DNA from: Ignavibacterium sp.
GTDB taxonomy: Bacteria; Bacteroidota; Ignavibacteria; Ignavibacteriales; Ignavibacteriaceae
NCBI RefSeq assembly: GCF_025998815.1
Contig: NZ_AP026678.1
Location: forward strand, 3,144,001 to 3,208,000
DNA length: 64,000 nucleotides
Reading direction: 5' to 3'
Below are positions 17,780 through 28,653 of this stretch, in pieces (the first letter of the stretch is position 1; every line of letters begins with the position of its first letter). The notes beneath the pieces were generated by a model that was given only the letters and a program-made list of their open reading frames with translations, did not search any database and was not told the origin of the DNA. The translations under genes and the position numbers were made by a program.

Positions 17780-19027
17780 ATGAATTATGATATAGTTGAA
17801 TCCTTTGCCCAAATGGTAAGGGAAAAAGGTATTGACAGAGATGTTCTCGGTGGAATTCTCGAAGACATTTTCGGTCTTCTTGTCCGAAAAAAATATGGCG
17901 AGAATGCCAGATATGAAGTTGTCGTAAATATGGATCGCGGCGATATCGAAATATTTCTTGAAAGAGAAATAGTTGAAAAAGTAGAAGATCCGAACACACA
18001 GATAAGTATTGATGAAGTAAATGCAAAAGGAAATGAAGATGAACTTGAAGTGGGCGATGATTATGTTGAGAAAATTGAACTGGCTTCTCTCGGAAGAAGA
18101 CTGGTTACATTAGCAAAGCAAAGTCTCAATCAGAAAATTCGCGAGCTGGAAAAAGATATTGTTTACAATGAGTATAAAGAACTTCTTGGTGAGATAGTTG
18201 TCGGTGAAATTTATCAAATCAGAAAAAATGATATTCTTATCAATCATAATAAAAATGAATTGGTACTGCCAAGGAGTGAACAGATTCCTTTCGAAAAATA
18301 TAAGAAAGGCGAAACTATCAGAGCCATTGTTAAAGAAGTGAAGAAAACCAGCAGTGGTCCTGTTATAATAATTTCCAGAGCAGATAATTTATTCCTGCAA
18401 AGACTTTTTGAAATTGAAGTTCCTGAAATTTATGACGGAATAATCGAAATAAAATCAATAGCCAGAGAACCCGGTGAAAGAGCAAAAGTTGCAGTTGAAT
18501 CAACTGACAACAGAATAGATGCTGTTGGTGCTTGCGTTGGAATGAAAGGCGTAAGAATTCATGCGATAGTTCGTGAATTGAATAATGAGAACATTGATGT
18601 TATTCATTACTCTGATGATCCCGCAGTTTTCATTCAACGGGCACTTGCACCGGCAAAACTCAAGAGCATAGAAATTAATGAAGAAGAAAAGAAAGCTGTT
18701 GTAACTGCTGATAGCGATCAGGTTTCTATGATTGTCGGAAGAAATGGTGTGAACATTCGCCTTGCAATGAAACTGACTGGTTATGAAATAGAAATCATTC
18801 GTGAAGAAAAACCATTTGAAGAATATGAAGAAGATATTGAACTTATTGACCTTAAAGAAGAACTTGGTGCAGATGTTTATGAAATACTTATTAATAACCG
18901 TTATGATACAGCTCTTGAAGTATTGAAAGCTGGTCCCGAAAAGCTAAAAGAAATAAAAGAATTTGATGATGAAAAGATTGAAGAAATCCTTGAAATCATA
19001 AAATCACAATTTGAAGAGGAAGAATAA
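17780..19027 (+). CDS. nusA: Transcription termination/antitermination factor NusA
   Basis: Binds RNA polymerase and nascent RNA to control pausing, termination and antitermination. In 415 residues: an N-terminal polymerase-binding domain, an S1 domain (about 135-205, GEIVVGEIYQIRKNDILI), KH1 (VGACVGMKGVRIHAIVREL) and KH2 (VSMIVGRNGVNIRLAMKLTG), then an acidic helix-hairpin tail ending in EEE. The extra C-terminal repeats of enterobacterial NusA are largely absent. A GGAGG ribosome binding site precedes the ATG. The operon's 5' hairpin makes autoregulation plausible. Confidence 0.96.
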   Translation: MNYDIVESFAQMVREKGIDRDVLGGILEDIFGLLVRKKYGENARYEVVVNMDRGDIEIFLEREIVEKVEDPNTQISIDEVNAKGNEDELEVGDDYVEKIELASLGRRLVTLAKQSLNQKIRELEKDIVYNEYKELLGEIVVGEIYQIRKNDILINHNKNELVLPRSEQIPFEKYKKGETIRAIVKEVKKTSSGPVIIISRADNLFLQRLFEIEVPEIYDGIIEIKSIAREPGERAKVAVESTDNRIDAVGACVGMKGVRIHAIVRELNNENIDVIHYSDDPAVFIQRALAPAKLKSIEINEEEKKAVVTADSDQVSMIVGRNGVNIRLAMKLTGYEIEIIREEKPFEEYEEDIELIDLKEELGADVYEILINNRYDTALEVLKAGPEKLKEIKEFDDEKIEEILEIIKSQFEEEE

Positions 19028-19048
19028 TCCCTTCCGTTAAGGAAATTT

Positions 19049-21730
19049 ATGGCTGAAGAAAAAGCAAAAAAAGTACGAATACACAAACTTGCAAGTGAGA
19101 TAAATCTGTCAACTGAAGTGTTGATTGACTTCCTTCGTAAAAAAGGACACGAAGTAAAGTCTATTCAATCTGTTGTGACAGATGAAATGATGCATGATAT
19201 TCAATCTCACTTCAAGAAGGAAATTGAAAAAGCTGCTCAGCATACAAAGAAGGTAGAAGAGTTCAAGAAAAAATTCTCTTCAAAATCTGATAAAGAGTCA
19301 CGCGAAAAATCTGTTTCAATTTCTGATGAAGTTGCTGTTGAAGAACCTCCTCAGGAAGTTGTAATAACTGAACCACAAAAAGAGGAAGTTGAAGCAGAAT
19401 CAATTCCAGAAGTTCAGCAGCAAGTAGAAATAACAACAGAAGCAAAACAGGAGCAGCAAGAGGTTGAAACTGTTGAAGCTGCTGAAGAGAAAACCGAAGC
19501 TGTTGAACAGGAGAATTTTGTTCAACCTAAAGATACCGTTGAAAATAAAGTTAAAGGTCTGAAAATATTAGGTAAAGTTGATCTTGATGAAGGAAAGAAA
19601 AGAAAGAAATCACAGAAAGAGCAAAAAGAGCAGAAGCAACCTCAGGTGCAACGAAAACCTGAAGTTAAGGAAGAACCTAAACAACCAGTTATAATTGACA
19701 GAATATCTGAAGAGCCGGTTAAGAAAAAGAAGAAAAAACCAAAAGCTAAAAAGAAAGCTTCTATTGAACCTGTTGTTGAAGAAATTGAATCAAGCAAAAA
19801 GAAAAAGCGTGTTAAGAAATTTGAAATCGATGAAAAAGATGTTAAAGCTGCTATCAAGCAGACCTTGTTAAGTATGGATGAAACTGTTGGCTCTATTCGT
19901 GGTTCACTTAAAAGAAAGAAGAAAAGGGAAAGAGAAGCTGAACAGGAAAGACTTCAGGAGCTAAAGCAACTGGAAAGTAAGAAAATCAAAGTTAATGAGT
20001 TCATTGCAGTTAATGAACTTGCAAATCTTATGAATGTTCCTGTTGGCGAAGTTATTGCCAAATGTATTTCGATGGGACTAATGGTATCAATCAACCAACG
20101 ACTTGATGTTGAAACAATTACACTTGTAGCTGATGAATTTGGTTTTGAAGTTGAGTTTCAGAAAGAATACACTGCGGATGTACTTGAAGATAAACCCGAT
20201 CCGGAAGAATCATTAAAACCAAGACCACCGGTGGTTACGATAATGGGACATGTTGATCATGGTAAAACTTCCTTACTTGATTACATCAGAAACACAAATG
20301 TTGTTGCTGGCGAAGCAGGTGGAATTACACAGCATATCGGTGCTTATCAGGTTGAATTACCTGAGGGAAAATTAATTACATTTCTTGATACTCCGGGTCA
20401 CGAAGCATTTACTGCAATGCGTGCGAGAGGTGCACAATTAACTGATATAGTTGTTCTCGTTGTTGCAGCAGATGATGCAGTTATGCCTCAAACCGTAGAA
20501 GCATTGAATCACGCTCAGGCAGCTAATGTGCCTATCATCGTTGCAATAAATAAAATTGACAAGCCGGGAGCTAATCCCGATAAAATAAAACAACAACTTG
20601 CTGATAGAAATCTTCTTGTTGAAGACTGGGGTGGAAAATATCAGTGCGTTGAGCTTTCTGCAAAAACCGGAAAGAATATTGATTTACTTTTAGAAAAAAT
20701 TCTTTTGGAAGCAGAAATTCTTGACCTTAAAGCTAATCCTGACAGACCTGCAAGAGGAGCAGTTGTTGAAGCTGAACTTGATAAAGGTCGTGGTGTTGTT
20801 GCAACCGTTCTGGTTCAGAAAGGTACGCTACGAATTGGTGATCCGTTTGTTGCAGGAATTTATCACGGCAGAGTAAGAGCAATGTTTGATGAACGCGGAA
20901 ATAAAGTTAAAGAAGCTCCGCCCTCAACTCCTGTTCAGGTACTTGGTTTTGAAGGAGTTCCTCAGGCAGGTGATACTTTTGTTGTTGTTGAATCTGAAAG
21001 AGATGCAAGAGAAATTGCATTGAAGAGACAGCAATTAAAACGCGAACAGGATCAGAAACAGGTTCATCATCTTACATTGGATGAAATTGCAAAACAAATT
21101 TCAATCGGTGGAGTAAAGGAACTTCCGCTTATCGTTAAAGGTGATGTTGATGGCTCTGTTGAAGCATTGTCCGATTCATTTATGAAACTTACAAATCAGG
21201 AAGTGGTTGTACGTGTTATTCACAAAGGAGTTGGTGGTATTTCTGAAAGCGATGTATTGCTTGCAGCAGCATCAAATGCAATCATAATCGGATTTAATGT
21301 TCGTCCGAATCTTAATGCAAGAAAACTTGCTGAAACTCAAAAAGTTGATATCAGACTATACAGCGTTATTTATGATGCTATTAATGAAGTAAAATCAGCG
21401 CTTGAAGGATTATTGTCTCCTGTACTATCTGAAGAAATCACTGCAACAGTTGAAGTTCGTGAAGTGTTCAAAGTTCCTAAAGTTGGAACTGTTGCTGGCT
21501 GTTATGTTACCGATGGTAAAATTGCAAGAAGCAATAAAATCAGAATTATCAGAGATGGAATTGTAATTCATCAGGGAGAAATCCTAAGCTTAAAGAGATT
21601 CAAAGATGATGTTCGTGAAGTTGATGCCGGCTATGAATGCGGAATCAGCATAGTAAACTTCAATGACATTAAAGTTGGCGACATCATCGAAGGATTCAAA
21701 ATTGTTGAAACAAAGAAAACGCTTACCTAA
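19049..21730 (+). CDS. infB: Translation initiation factor IF-2
   Basis: GTPase that places initiator tRNA on the ribosome. The 893-residue protein has an N-terminal IF2N-like segment ([19 protein letters not shown]), a long low-complexity Glu/Lys/Gln-rich linker (about 70-300), a second IF2N domain (about 315-365), then the G domain with G1 GHVDHGKT (400-407), G3 DTPGHEAF and G4 NKID, and domains II-IV. The charged linker is normal for FCB IF-2 and is probably disordered. Confidence 0.97.
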   Translation: MAEEKAKKVRIHKLASEINLSTEVLIDFLRKKGHEVKSIQSVVTDEMMHDIQSHFKKEIEKAAQHTKKVEEFKKKFSSKSDKESREKSVSISDEVAVEEPPQEVVITEPQKEEVEAESIPEVQQQVEITTEAKQEQQEVETVEAAEEKTEAVEQENFVQPKDTVENKVKGLKILGKVDLDEGKKRKKSQKEQKEQKQPQVQRKPEVKEEPKQPVIIDRISEEPVKKKKKKPKAKKKASIEPVVEEIESSKKKKRVKKFEIDEKDVKAAIKQTLLSMDETVGSIRGSLKRKKKREREAEQERLQELKQLESKKIKVNEFIAVNELANLMNVPVGEVIAKCISMGLMVSINQRLDVETITLVADEFGFEVEFQKEYTADVLEDKPDPEESLKPRPPVVTIMGHVDHGKTSLLDYIRNTNVVAGEAGGITQHIGAYQVELPEGKLITFLDTPGHEAFTAMRARGAQLTDIVVLVVAADDAVMPQTVEALNHAQAANVPIIVAINKIDKPGANPDKIKQQLADRNLLVEDWGGKYQCVELSAKTGKNIDLLLEKILLEAEILDLKANPDRPARGAVVEAELDKGRGVVATVLVQKGTLRIGDPFVAGIYHGRVRAMFDERGNKVKEAPPSTPVQVLGFEGVPQAGDTFVVVESERDAREIALKRQQLKREQDQKQVHHLTLDEIAKQISIGGVKELPLIVKGDVDGSVEALSDSFMKLTNQEVVVRVIHKGVGGISESDVLLAAASNAIIIGFNVRPNLNARKLAETQKVDIRLYSVIYDAINEVKSALEGLLSPVLSEEITATVEVREVFKVPKVGTVAGCYVTDGKIARSNKIRIIRDGIVIHQGEILSLKRFKDDVREVDAGYECGISIVNFNDIKVGDIIEGFKIVETKKTLT

Positions 21731-21732
21731 TT

Positions 21733-22104
21733 ATGTCACACAGAGTAGATAGAGTTGAACATTTGGTTAAAGAAGAAATAAGCGATATCCTTCTTCACAA
21801 AGTTAAAGATGTTGATTTGGGTTTTCTAACTGTTACGCATGTCAGAATGAGTCCTGATTTAAGAGTTGCAAGCATTTATTTATCGGTATTCGAAAAAGAA
21901 AAAAGAGAAATTGTACTCGAAAGAGTAAAAGACAGAACAGGTTTTATCAGAACTGAACTTGCACACCGGATAAGAATTCGTTTTGTCCCTGAATTAAGAT
22001 TTTTCATTGATGATACGCTTGATTATGTAGAGAAAATTGAAGGATTGATTAAAAAAATTCACGAAGATGATAACAAAGAAAACAATGAACCAAACTCACC
22101 CTGA
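21733..22104 (+). CDS. rbfA: Ribosome-binding factor A
   Basis: A KH-fold 30S maturation and cold-shock factor. In 123 residues it shows the RbfA pattern: RVEHLVKEEISDILLHKVKD, then VRMSPDLRVASIYLSVF and the C-terminal block RFVPELRFFIDDTLDYVEKI. It starts 2 bp after infB, and its 3' end overlaps truB by about 20-38 nt depending on the truB start. Confidence 0.95.
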   Translation: MSHRVDRVEHLVKEEISDILLHKVKDVDLGFLTVTHVRMSPDLRVASIYLSVFEKEKREIVLERVKDRTGFIRTELAHRIRIRFVPELRFFIDDTLDYVEKIEGLIKKIHEDDNKENNEPNSP

Positions 22105-22792
22105 TTTTCAATCCGGCGAAGTAATTCTGATTGATAAACCTGCATTCTGGTCATCATTCAAAGTAGTTCATAACGTGCGAAAAGCAATCGGTGTCAAAAA
22201 AGTTGGACATGCCGGAACACTCGATCCTTTTGCAACTGGATTATTAATTCTTTGTACCGGCAATAAAACTAAAGAGATAACAAGATATCAGGATTTGAAG
22301 AAAACTTACACTGGAGTAATTACTCTTGGTAAATTTTCTGATTCGATGGATACAGAAACTGAAATAAAAGATTATCCTATTCCAGGTGATCTGAATGAAT
22401 CAAAAATTATTCAGACATCAAAACTTTTCATTGGTGAAATCGAGCAGATTCCACCAATGTACTCAGCAGTTAAAAAAGCTGGAAAGTCCCTTTATGCCTA
22501 TGCAAGAAAGGGTAAAACTGTTGAAAGAGAACCAAGAAAAGTAACTGTTTACAACTTTGATATTGAAAAAATTTCTTTACCTGAAATTCATTTTACTATT
22601 GAATGTTCAAAAGGAACATATATCAGAGTTATAGCTGATGATTTTGGAAAAGCACTTGGAACAAGAGCAATGCTTACTTCATTAAGACGAACTGCAATTG
22701 GTGATTACAAAGTTGAAGATGCTTTGCAGGTAGATGAGTTTGTAGAAAAATTTGATTACAAAAATGAAATCAATAAGCAAATGATAAGTTAG
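22067..22792 (+). CDS. truB: tRNA pseudouridine(55) synthase
   Basis: Makes pseudouridine at position 55 in the T-loop of tRNAs. The 241-residue protein has the catalytic motif HAGTLDPFATGLL with the nucleophilic Asp near residue 51, KTYTGVITLG, and ECSKGTYIRVIADDFG typical of TruB. Two Mets compete for the start (22067 and 22085); either overlaps rbfA. The PUA domain is essentially missing, as in many short TruB proteins of this group. Confidence 0.95.
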   Translation: MITKKTMNQTHPDFQSGEVILIDKPAFWSSFKVVHNVRKAIGVKKVGHAGTLDPFATGLLILCTGNKTKEITRYQDLKKTYTGVITLGKFSDSMDTETEIKDYPIPGDLNESKIIQTSKLFIGEIEQIPPMYSAVKKAGKSLYAYARKGKTVEREPRKVTVYNFDIEKISLPEIHFTIECSKGTYIRVIADDFGKALGTRAMLTSLRRTAIGDYKVEDALQVDEFVEKFDYKNEINKQMIS

Positions 22793-22812
22793 TTACTAAG
22801 TAGCAGAGATTG

Positions 22813-23760
22813 ATGAATATTTTCAGAGACATAGATGAGATTAAATTTGATAAGAACACAGTTCTGACACTTGGAACTTTTGATGGTATTCATTCGGGAC
22901 ATCAGGAAATCATTAAAAGAGTAATTGATTGCTCTGAAACAGAAAATCTCAGGAATCTTGTTATAACTTTTCATCCTCATCCGAGAAAAGTTATAAATCC
23001 TGAATTGAATTTGAAACTGTTAACTACATCAGAAGAACAAATAAAAATTTTTGAGCAACTTGGTGTAAAAAATTTATTCATAATAAACTTCACTAAAGAA
23101 TTTTCTCAGCTTACACCTGATGAGTTCATAAAGAAATTTCTTGTTGATAAAATCGGACTGAAGAAAATTGTAATTGGTTATGATCATCATTTTGGTAAAG
23201 GTCGTGGAGGTGATGTTGAGTTTTTAATTTCATCCGGTCAAAAATATGATTTCGGAGTTATTCAAATTCCACCTTTCTTAATTGATAACGAACCTGTTAG
23301 CAGTACAAAAATAAGAGCGGCAATTGAGAACGGGCAGATTGACAAAGCAAACAGGATGCTTGGAAGAGCATATTCATTTTCGGGAATCGTAATTGAAGGT
23401 GATAAAAGAGGAAGAGAACTCGGTTATCCAACAGCAAACATAAAACTGAATGATGGAGATAAACTGCTTCCACAAATCGGAATTTATGCAGTGCTTGTTG
23501 AACTGAAAGGAATTCATCATAAAGCACTGTTAAGCATTGGCAAAAGACCAACATTTTACAATGACGGAGCGGTTATTCCTGAAGTTTATATATACGATTT
23601 TAATAACGATATTTATGGACAGGAAATGAAAGTTTCCGTAATTCAGAAGCTAAGAGGCGAAGAAAAATTTAATTCAGCCGAAGAGCTTATAAATCAAATG
23701 AATCTTGATAAAGAAAACGGATTGAAAGTTTTAAATCAAATAAAAGAATTAACTAATTAA
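22813..23760 (+). CDS. ribF: Bifunctional riboflavin kinase / FAD synthetase
   Basis: Converts riboflavin to FMN and FMN to FAD. Of 315 residues, the N-terminal nucleotidyltransferase domain has LGTFDGIHSGHQEII and GYDHHFGKGRGGD, with the STKIRAAIENGQID block; the C-terminal riboflavin kinase domain has GRELGYPTANI, ALLSIGKRPTF and VYIYDFNNDIYGQ. I start at the ATG at 22813, next to a TTG at 22810. It lies between truB and rpsO, the usual place in this operon. Confidence 0.95.
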   Translation: MNIFRDIDEIKFDKNTVLTLGTFDGIHSGHQEIIKRVIDCSETENLRNLVITFHPHPRKVINPELNLKLLTTSEEQIKIFEQLGVKNLFIINFTKEFSQLTPDEFIKKFLVDKIGLKKIVIGYDHHFGKGRGGDVEFLISSGQKYDFGVIQIPPFLIDNEPVSSTKIRAAIENGQIDKANRMLGRAYSFSGIVIEGDKRGRELGYPTANIKLNDGDKLLPQIGIYAVLVELKGIHHKALLSIGKRPTFYNDGAVIPEVYIYDFNNDIYGQEMKVSVIQKLRGEEKFNSAEELINQMNLDKENGLKVLNQIKELTN

Positions 23761-23780
23761 TTCCGGTTAAATCTGGAATT
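23759..23780 (+). promoter_or_regulatory. Candidate rpsO leader hairpin
   Basis: AATTCCGG (23759-23766) pairs with CTGGAATT (23773-23780) around a TTAAAT loop, with one G-T wobble. It includes the last bases of the ribF stop codon and is followed by no T-run, so it is not a terminator. It lies about 30 nt before the rpsO start, where S15 autoregulatory structures occur in other bacteria. Regulation by S15 here is inference. Confidence 0.4.
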
Positions 23781-23811
23781 ACATTGTATAACTAAAATCA
23801 GAGGTACTAAA

Positions 23812-24078
23812 ATGATCACAAAAGAAAGAAAGCTCGAAATAATTAAAAAGTTCGGCAAAGATGAAAAAGATTCAGGAAGACCTGAAGTTCAGATTGCTCT
23901 TTTAACAGAGCGAATCAATGACCTCACAAGTCATTTTGAATCTCATAAAAAAGACCATCACTCAAGAAGAGGATTGATGATGATGGTTGGTAAAAGAAGA
24001 AGATTGCTCGATTATCTGATGAAGAAAGACATCGAGAGATACAGAGCAATTATTAAAGAATTAAACATAAGAAAGTAA
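23812..24078 (+). CDS. rpsO: 30S ribosomal protein S15
   Basis: Primary 16S rRNA-binding protein of the small subunit platform. At 88 residues it has the normal length and the S15 signature ([20 protein letters not shown], then [19 protein letters not shown]). The upstream AGAGG serves as ribosome binding site. It sits 10 bp before pnp, the classic rpsO-pnp pair. Confidence 0.97.
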   Translation: MITKERKLEIIKKFGKDEKDSGRPEVQIALLTERINDLTSHFESHKKDHHSRRGLMMMVGKRRRLLDYLMKKDIERYRAIIKELNIRK

Positions 24079-24088
24079 AAAAACTATT

Positions 24089-26203
24089 ATGGCTATTATT
24101 AAAAAAGAAGTTGAAATTGGCGGTAAGTTATTTTCAATTGAAACAGGTCGTTATGCAAGACAGGCAAACGGCGCTGTTATGGTTCGCTACGGAGATACAA
24201 TGGTGCTTGTTACCGCTGTTGCTTCTGAAGATGTAAAAGATGATCAGGATTTCTTTCCTTTGCAGGTTGAGTATCGTGAAAAAACTTCTGCAGCCGGAAA
24301 AATTCCGGGTGGGTATATTAAAAGAGAAGGAAGACCAACCGAAAAAGAAATCCTTAGTGCAAGACTTTGCGACCGTCCGATAAGACCACTGTTTCCTAAA
24401 AACTTTATGAATGAAACTCAGGTTATTGCAATGGTTTTATCGTATGATGGTGAAAATGATGCAGATGTGCTTGCAGCTTGCGGTGCTTCGGCAGCATTGA
24501 CAATCTCCGACATCCCGTTTGACGGACCGATGGGTGAAGTTCGTGTTGGAAGAGTTGATGGACAGTTTGTAATAAACCCAACTCATCAGCAGCTTGAAGT
24601 AAGTGATATGGAACTTGTTGTTGCTGGCACAAGCGATTCGATTATGATGGTTGAAGGTGAAGCAAAAGAATTAAGTGAATCTGAAATGCTTGAAGCGTTG
24701 AGATTTGCTCAGACTGAAATCAGGAAGATTGTTGAAATTCAACTCGAGCTTCAGAAAGAAGCTGGAAAACAAAAATGGGTTGTTCCGGAAAAAGTTATTG
24801 ATGAAAATCTTAAAAACGATGTCAATGAACTCGCATTAGAAAAATTAAAATCAATCGTTTATTCAGTTCTTACCAAAGAAGAACGTTCAGCTAAGAATAA
24901 AGAACTCGCTGAGTTTGTTAAGACTTCTCTGGCTGAAAAATATCCTGAGCAGGAAAAAGTTATTGCTGAACTACTTCATGATATGGAAAAAGAACTGATG
25001 CGTCAGCGAATTCTTACTGAAGGAATCAGACTTGATGGAAGAAAAACAACTGATATAAGACCAATTACAATTGAAACATCGTTGCTTCCGAGAACTCACG
25101 GTTCAGCATTATTCACAAGAGGTGAAACTCAAAGCTTAACTACTGTGACACTCGGAACAAAAAACGATGAACAATTAGTAGATGGTTTGCTTCAGGAATA
25201 CACAAAAAAATTCATGTTGCATTATAACTTCCCACCATTTTCTGTTGGTGAAGTTGGAAGATTAACCGGAGTAAGCAGAAGAGAGATTGGTCACGGAAAT
25301 CTTGCTGAAAGATCTCTCAAACAGGTTTTTCCTTCCGAAGATGTTTTCCCTTACACAGTTCGGGTAATTTCCGATATTCTTGAATCGAACGGATCATCTT
25401 CAATGGCAACTGTTTGTGCTGGTTCACTTGCAATGATGGATGCTGGAATTCCGATTAAAGCTGCAGTTTCTGGTATTGCAATGGGACTTGTTAAAGAAGG
25501 AGAGCAATATGCAATCCTTTCAGATATTCTTGGGAATGAAGATCATCTTGGTGATATGGATTTCAAAGTTGCCGGCACATCAAAAGGAATTACCGGGCTT
25601 CAAATGGATATCAAGATTCAGGGAATTTCTTTTGAGATAATGGAGAAAGCATTGGCTCAGGCAAAAGAAGGACGAATGAAAATTCTTGAAATAATGAATC
25701 AGGCAATTTCAGAACCTCGTCCACATCTTTCACCTTATGCACCAAGATTAATTACAATGAAAATTGATACTGACCAGATTGGATTGGTTATTGGTCCTGG
25801 CGGAAAAACAATTCAGGGAATGCAAAGATTATTCGGAGTTGAAATTGTAATTGATGAAGACGGAACAGTTAACATTGCTTCTCCAAACAGAGAGAATGCA
25901 CAGAAGTGCAAAGAATATATCAAAAAGCTAACAGCTACTCCTGAAGTCGGGGAAGTATATGAAGGTGTTGTGACAAAAATTATGGACTTCGGTGCATTTG
26001 TAGAAATCCTTCCGGGCAAAGAAGGATTGCTTCACATTTCACAAATTGATAATAAACGTGTAAATAAAGTAACAGATTACTTTAAAGTTGGTGATAAAGT
26101 ACTTGTTAAGCTGATGAAGATTGAAGATGGTAAATTATCTTTAAGTCGTAAAGAAGTGCTTAACAATTCAGAAGAGAATAAACAAAAAGAAAAACAACAA
26201 TAA
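24089..26203 (+). CDS. pnp: Polyribonucleotide nucleotidyltransferase (PNPase)
   Basis: Phosphorolytic 3'-5' exoribonuclease of mRNA decay. The 704-residue protein has two RNase PH domains (first about 10-145, second about 315-520 with LPRTHGSALFTRGETQ), a KH domain (IGLVIGPGGKTIQGMQ, about 565) and an S1 domain (VYEGVVTKIMDFGAFVEILP, about 630-700), ending in a Lys/Gln-rich tail. Length and domain order are standard. It is the last gene of the rimP operon. Confidence 0.97.
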   Translation: MAIIKKEVEIGGKLFSIETGRYARQANGAVMVRYGDTMVLVTAVASEDVKDDQDFFPLQVEYREKTSAAGKIPGGYIKREGRPTEKEILSARLCDRPIRPLFPKNFMNETQVIAMVLSYDGENDADVLAACGASAALTISDIPFDGPMGEVRVGRVDGQFVINPTHQQLEVSDMELVVAGTSDSIMMVEGEAKELSESEMLEALRFAQTEIRKIVEIQLELQKEAGKQKWVVPEKVIDENLKNDVNELALEKLKSIVYSVLTKEERSAKNKELAEFVKTSLAEKYPEQEKVIAELLHDMEKELMRQRILTEGIRLDGRKTTDIRPITIETSLLPRTHGSALFTRGETQSLTTVTLGTKNDEQLVDGLLQEYTKKFMLHYNFPPFSVGEVGRLTGVSRREIGHGNLAERSLKQVFPSEDVFPYTVRVISDILESNGSSSMATVCAGSLAMMDAGIPIKAAVSGIAMGLVKEGEQYAILSDILGNEDHLGDMDFKVAGTSKGITGLQMDIKIQGISFEIMEKALAQAKEGRMKILEIMNQAISEPRPHLSPYAPRLITMKIDTDQIGLVIGPGGKTIQGMQRLFGVEIVIDEDGTVNIASPNRENAQKCKEYIKKLTATPEVGEVYEGVVTKIMDFGAFVEILPGKEGLLHISQIDNKRVNKVTDYFKVGDKVLVKLMKIEDGKLSLSRKEVLNNSEENKQKEKQQ

Positions 26204-26214
26204 TAATTCAAAAT

Positions 26215-26237
26215 GAAGCCGGCATTGTGTCGGCTTC
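26215..26237 (+). terminator. Hairpin after pnp (weak terminator)
   Basis: GAAGCCG (26215-26221) pairs with CGGCTTC (26231-26237) around a 9-nt loop, placed 11 bp after the pnp stop. The T-run that should follow is missing (AGTTAAAATA), so it may be a 3' stabilising hairpin or processing site rather than an efficient terminator. Confidence 0.45.
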
Positions 26238-26401
26238 AGTTAAAATACAGATGAATCCAAACGCATTAAACAGGTTTTTAAATTTCATATCAGGTTTCTA
26301 TGAGAATCTGATGTTTCTGATTTTATCGGAAGTTAAACAGGAATCATCTGTTGTTATGACGAAAAGAATTTTTCCTGTTACAAAAACAAAGTTTTTATTT
26401 T

Positions 26402-27970
26402 ATGATAAAAGAGATTATAATCAATTCATCTTCAAACCAGACTCGTGTTGCTATCACGGAAGATGGAAACTTAGTAGACTTCTTTGTAGATTATCCTGAA
26501 AACAGAAGAATGGTGGGGGATATTTACCTTGGTAGAATTGCAAGAGTTTTACCTGGTATCCGTGCAGCATTTATAAACATCGGAATGAAGCACGATGCTT
26601 TCCTACATTTCTCAGATATTGGTCAAAGAACTCAGCAACTTCAGAGTATGCTTGATGAAGATGATCGTGATATAGATGACGAAGACGATGACGAATCGGA
26701 AAATCATTCAAATCATTCAAATGGTGAAAATAATCATCAGACTTTCCCGCCAAGATTAAAAAAAGGACAGAACATTCTTGTCCAGATAGCCAAAGAACCT
26801 GTTGAAGGGAAAGGTGTCAGAGTTACCTCTTCAATTTCTCTTCCCGGTAGGTTTTGTGTGCTTCTTCCTTTTGATAATAAAATCGGAATCTCCAAAAAAA
26901 TTACTGACTTCAAAGAACGCAGAAGATTAAAACATATTGCTAGAAGTATCATTCCTAAAAATTGTGGATTGATAATAAGAACGGTAGCTAAAGACCAACC
27001 TGAAGAACTTCTTCGTGAAGATTTAAATCATCTTGTAAGAACCTGGAACAGAATTCAACAGGCAGCAAAAAACGAAGAACCACCTGCACTTGTGCATCAG
27101 GACTTATCTACAACTGAAAGTGTTATCAGAGATTTACTTACACCAGATGTCTCAAAAGTTTTTATTGATTCAAAAAAACTTTACAGGCAAATCAAAAATT
27201 TTGTGCAGGACTTTCAACCTGAACTCACCGAAAAGATTGAATTGTATAAATCTCCGCAACCAATATTTGAAGCGTTCAAAATCGAAGAGCAGATTAAAAC
27301 TTTATTGGGAAGAAAAGTTCCTTTACCAAGTGGTGGTTATCTTATCATCGAACATACAGAAGCAATGGTTGTAATTGATGTTAACAGCGGAAAGTATGCT
27401 AAAAATCTTGAGCAGGAACTTAATTCACTTAAAACTGACCTTGAAGCTGCAAGAGAAATTGCTCGTCAGTTAAGATTAAGAGATATTGGTGGAATTATTG
27501 TCGTTGATTTTATTGATCTTGAAGATGAGCGAAATAAAAAGAAAGTTTACGATGAACTTAAAAAAGAATTTCGCAAAGACAGGGCAAAAGTATCGCTTCT
27601 ACCGATGTCGGATTTTGGTTTGATTGAAATTACACGACAGCGAATCAGACAAAATATTATGCAGGCGATGAAAGATGTTTGTCCTGTATGTGGTGGAAGC
27701 GGATTCGTAACAAAAGGTTCTCATCTTGTTTATGATTTGGAAAAATGGTTAAAGAAATTCCGTCTTAATTCCAAAGAATTCAGTTTGATAATTAAATGTC
27801 ATCCTGCCGATGCAGAGCGATTAAAAGGCGGCAAATTGGGACTGCTTACTAAGTTACAATTAAAATATTTTGTTAAACTTAAATTAGAAGAAGATACTTC
27901 AGTTCCTGTCGGAAGCTTTAAATTTTACTCGAAGAAAACCGGCAATGATTTAACAGATTTATTCAAATAA
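26402..27970 (+). CDS. rng: Ribonuclease G/E family endoribonuclease
   Basis: Single-strand endoribonuclease for rRNA processing and mRNA decay. In 522 residues: N-terminal RNase H-like part, S1 domain ([20 protein letters not shown] followed by [16 protein letters not shown]), catalytic Asp motifs [10 protein letters not shown] and [11 protein letters not shown], and the Zn-link [10 protein letters not shown] at about residue 423. A very acidic insertion ([14 protein letters not shown], then His/Asn-rich) interrupts the S1 domain near residues 84-110; comparable insertions are usual in Bacteroidota homologues. About 160 bp of leader separate it from the pnp hairpin, with no recognisable promoter there. 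Confidence 0.94.
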   Translation: MIKEIIINSSSNQTRVAITEDGNLVDFFVDYPENRRMVGDIYLGRIARVLPGIRAAFINIGMKHDAFLHFSDIGQRTQQLQSMLDEDDRDIDDEDDDESENHSNHSNGENNHQTFPPRLKKGQNILVQIAKEPVEGKGVRVTSSISLPGRFCVLLPFDNKIGISKKITDFKERRRLKHIARSIIPKNCGLIIRTVAKDQPEELLREDLNHLVRTWNRIQQAAKNEEPPALVHQDLSTTESVIRDLLTPDVSKVFIDSKKLYRQIKNFVQDFQPELTEKIELYKSPQPIFEAFKIEEQIKTLLGRKVPLPSGGYLIIEHTEAMVVIDVNSGKYAKNLEQELNSLKTDLEAAREIARQLRLRDIGGIIVVDFIDLEDERNKKKVYDELKKEFRKDRAKVSLLPMSDFGLIEITRQRIRQNIMQAMKDVCPVCGGSGFVTKGSHLVYDLEKWLKKFRLNSKEFSLIIKCHPADAERLKGGKLGLLTKLQLKYFVKLKLEEDTSVPVGSFKFYSKKTGNDLTDLFK

Positions 27971-27987
27971 CAAACAAGGAGTTTGAT

Positions 27988-28638
27988 ATGAAATTTTTTA
28001 TAGACACTGCCAATATTAATGAAATTAAAGAAGCCGCTGCCTTAGGAATTCTTGATGGTGTAACAACCAATCCTTCTCTTGTTTCAAAAGAAGGAAAAGA
28101 TTTCAGAAAACTGCTTGATGAAATTCTTGCTCTTGTTGATGGTCCTGTTAGTGCAGAGGTTATTTCAACTGATTATGATGGAATTCTTAAAGAAGCCAGA
28201 GAGTATGCTGCTATTCATCGCAACATAGTTGTGAAAGTTCCGTTGATAAAAGAAGGGCTTAAAGCTGTTAAAACACTTACTGCCGAAGGAATCAAAACGA
28301 ATGTAACTTTATGTTTCTCACCTTCACAGGCATTGCTTGCTGCGAAAGCAGGTGCGACTTACATAAGTCCTTTTGTTGGACGACTTGATGATGTTAGTAC
28401 CAGTGGAATGGAACTGATTTCTCAGATAGTTCAGATTTACAGAAATTACGATTATAAAACTCAGGTACTTGTTGCAAGTATTCGTCATCCATTGCATGTG
28501 GTTGAAGCCGCGTTAATTGGTGCAGATGTTTGTACAATGCCTTTTAATGTTATTGATAAACTTTTCAATCATCCTTTAACTGATATTGGTCTTGAAAAGT
28601 TTTTAAGCGATTGGAAAAAAACTCAAAACAAAAAATAA
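27988..28638 (+). CDS. fsa: Transaldolase / fructose-6-phosphate aldolase family
   Basis: A short (216-residue) class I aldolase of the TalC/FSA type. The pattern [42 protein letters not shown] (the Schiff-base Lys is in VKVP), [26 protein letters not shown] is complete. Members of this short group act as transaldolase or as fructose-6-phosphate aldolase; sequence alone does not decide. AAGGAG lies 8-13 bp before the ATG. It is followed by gcvT after 15 bp. Confidence 0.92.
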   Translation: MKFFIDTANINEIKEAAALGILDGVTTNPSLVSKEGKDFRKLLDEILALVDGPVSAEVISTDYDGILKEAREYAAIHRNIVVKVPLIKEGLKAVKTLTAEGIKTNVTLCFSPSQALLAAKAGATYISPFVGRLDDVSTSGMELISQIVQIYRNYDYKTQVLVASIRHPLHVVEAALIGADVCTMPFNVIDKLFNHPLTDIGLEKFLSDWKKTQNKK

Positions 28639-28653
28639 TCTCAGGAAATTTTT

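Noticed and set aside
19260..19860. Minus-strand frames within infB
   Set aside because: They mirror the low-complexity Glu/Lys/Gln codons of IF-2 and give Leu/Phe-rich nonsense.
26227..26499. Short plus-strand frame (90 codons) between pnp and rng
   Set aside because: It overlaps the start of rng in another frame, has no ribosome binding site or recognisable protein, and has an atypical composition.
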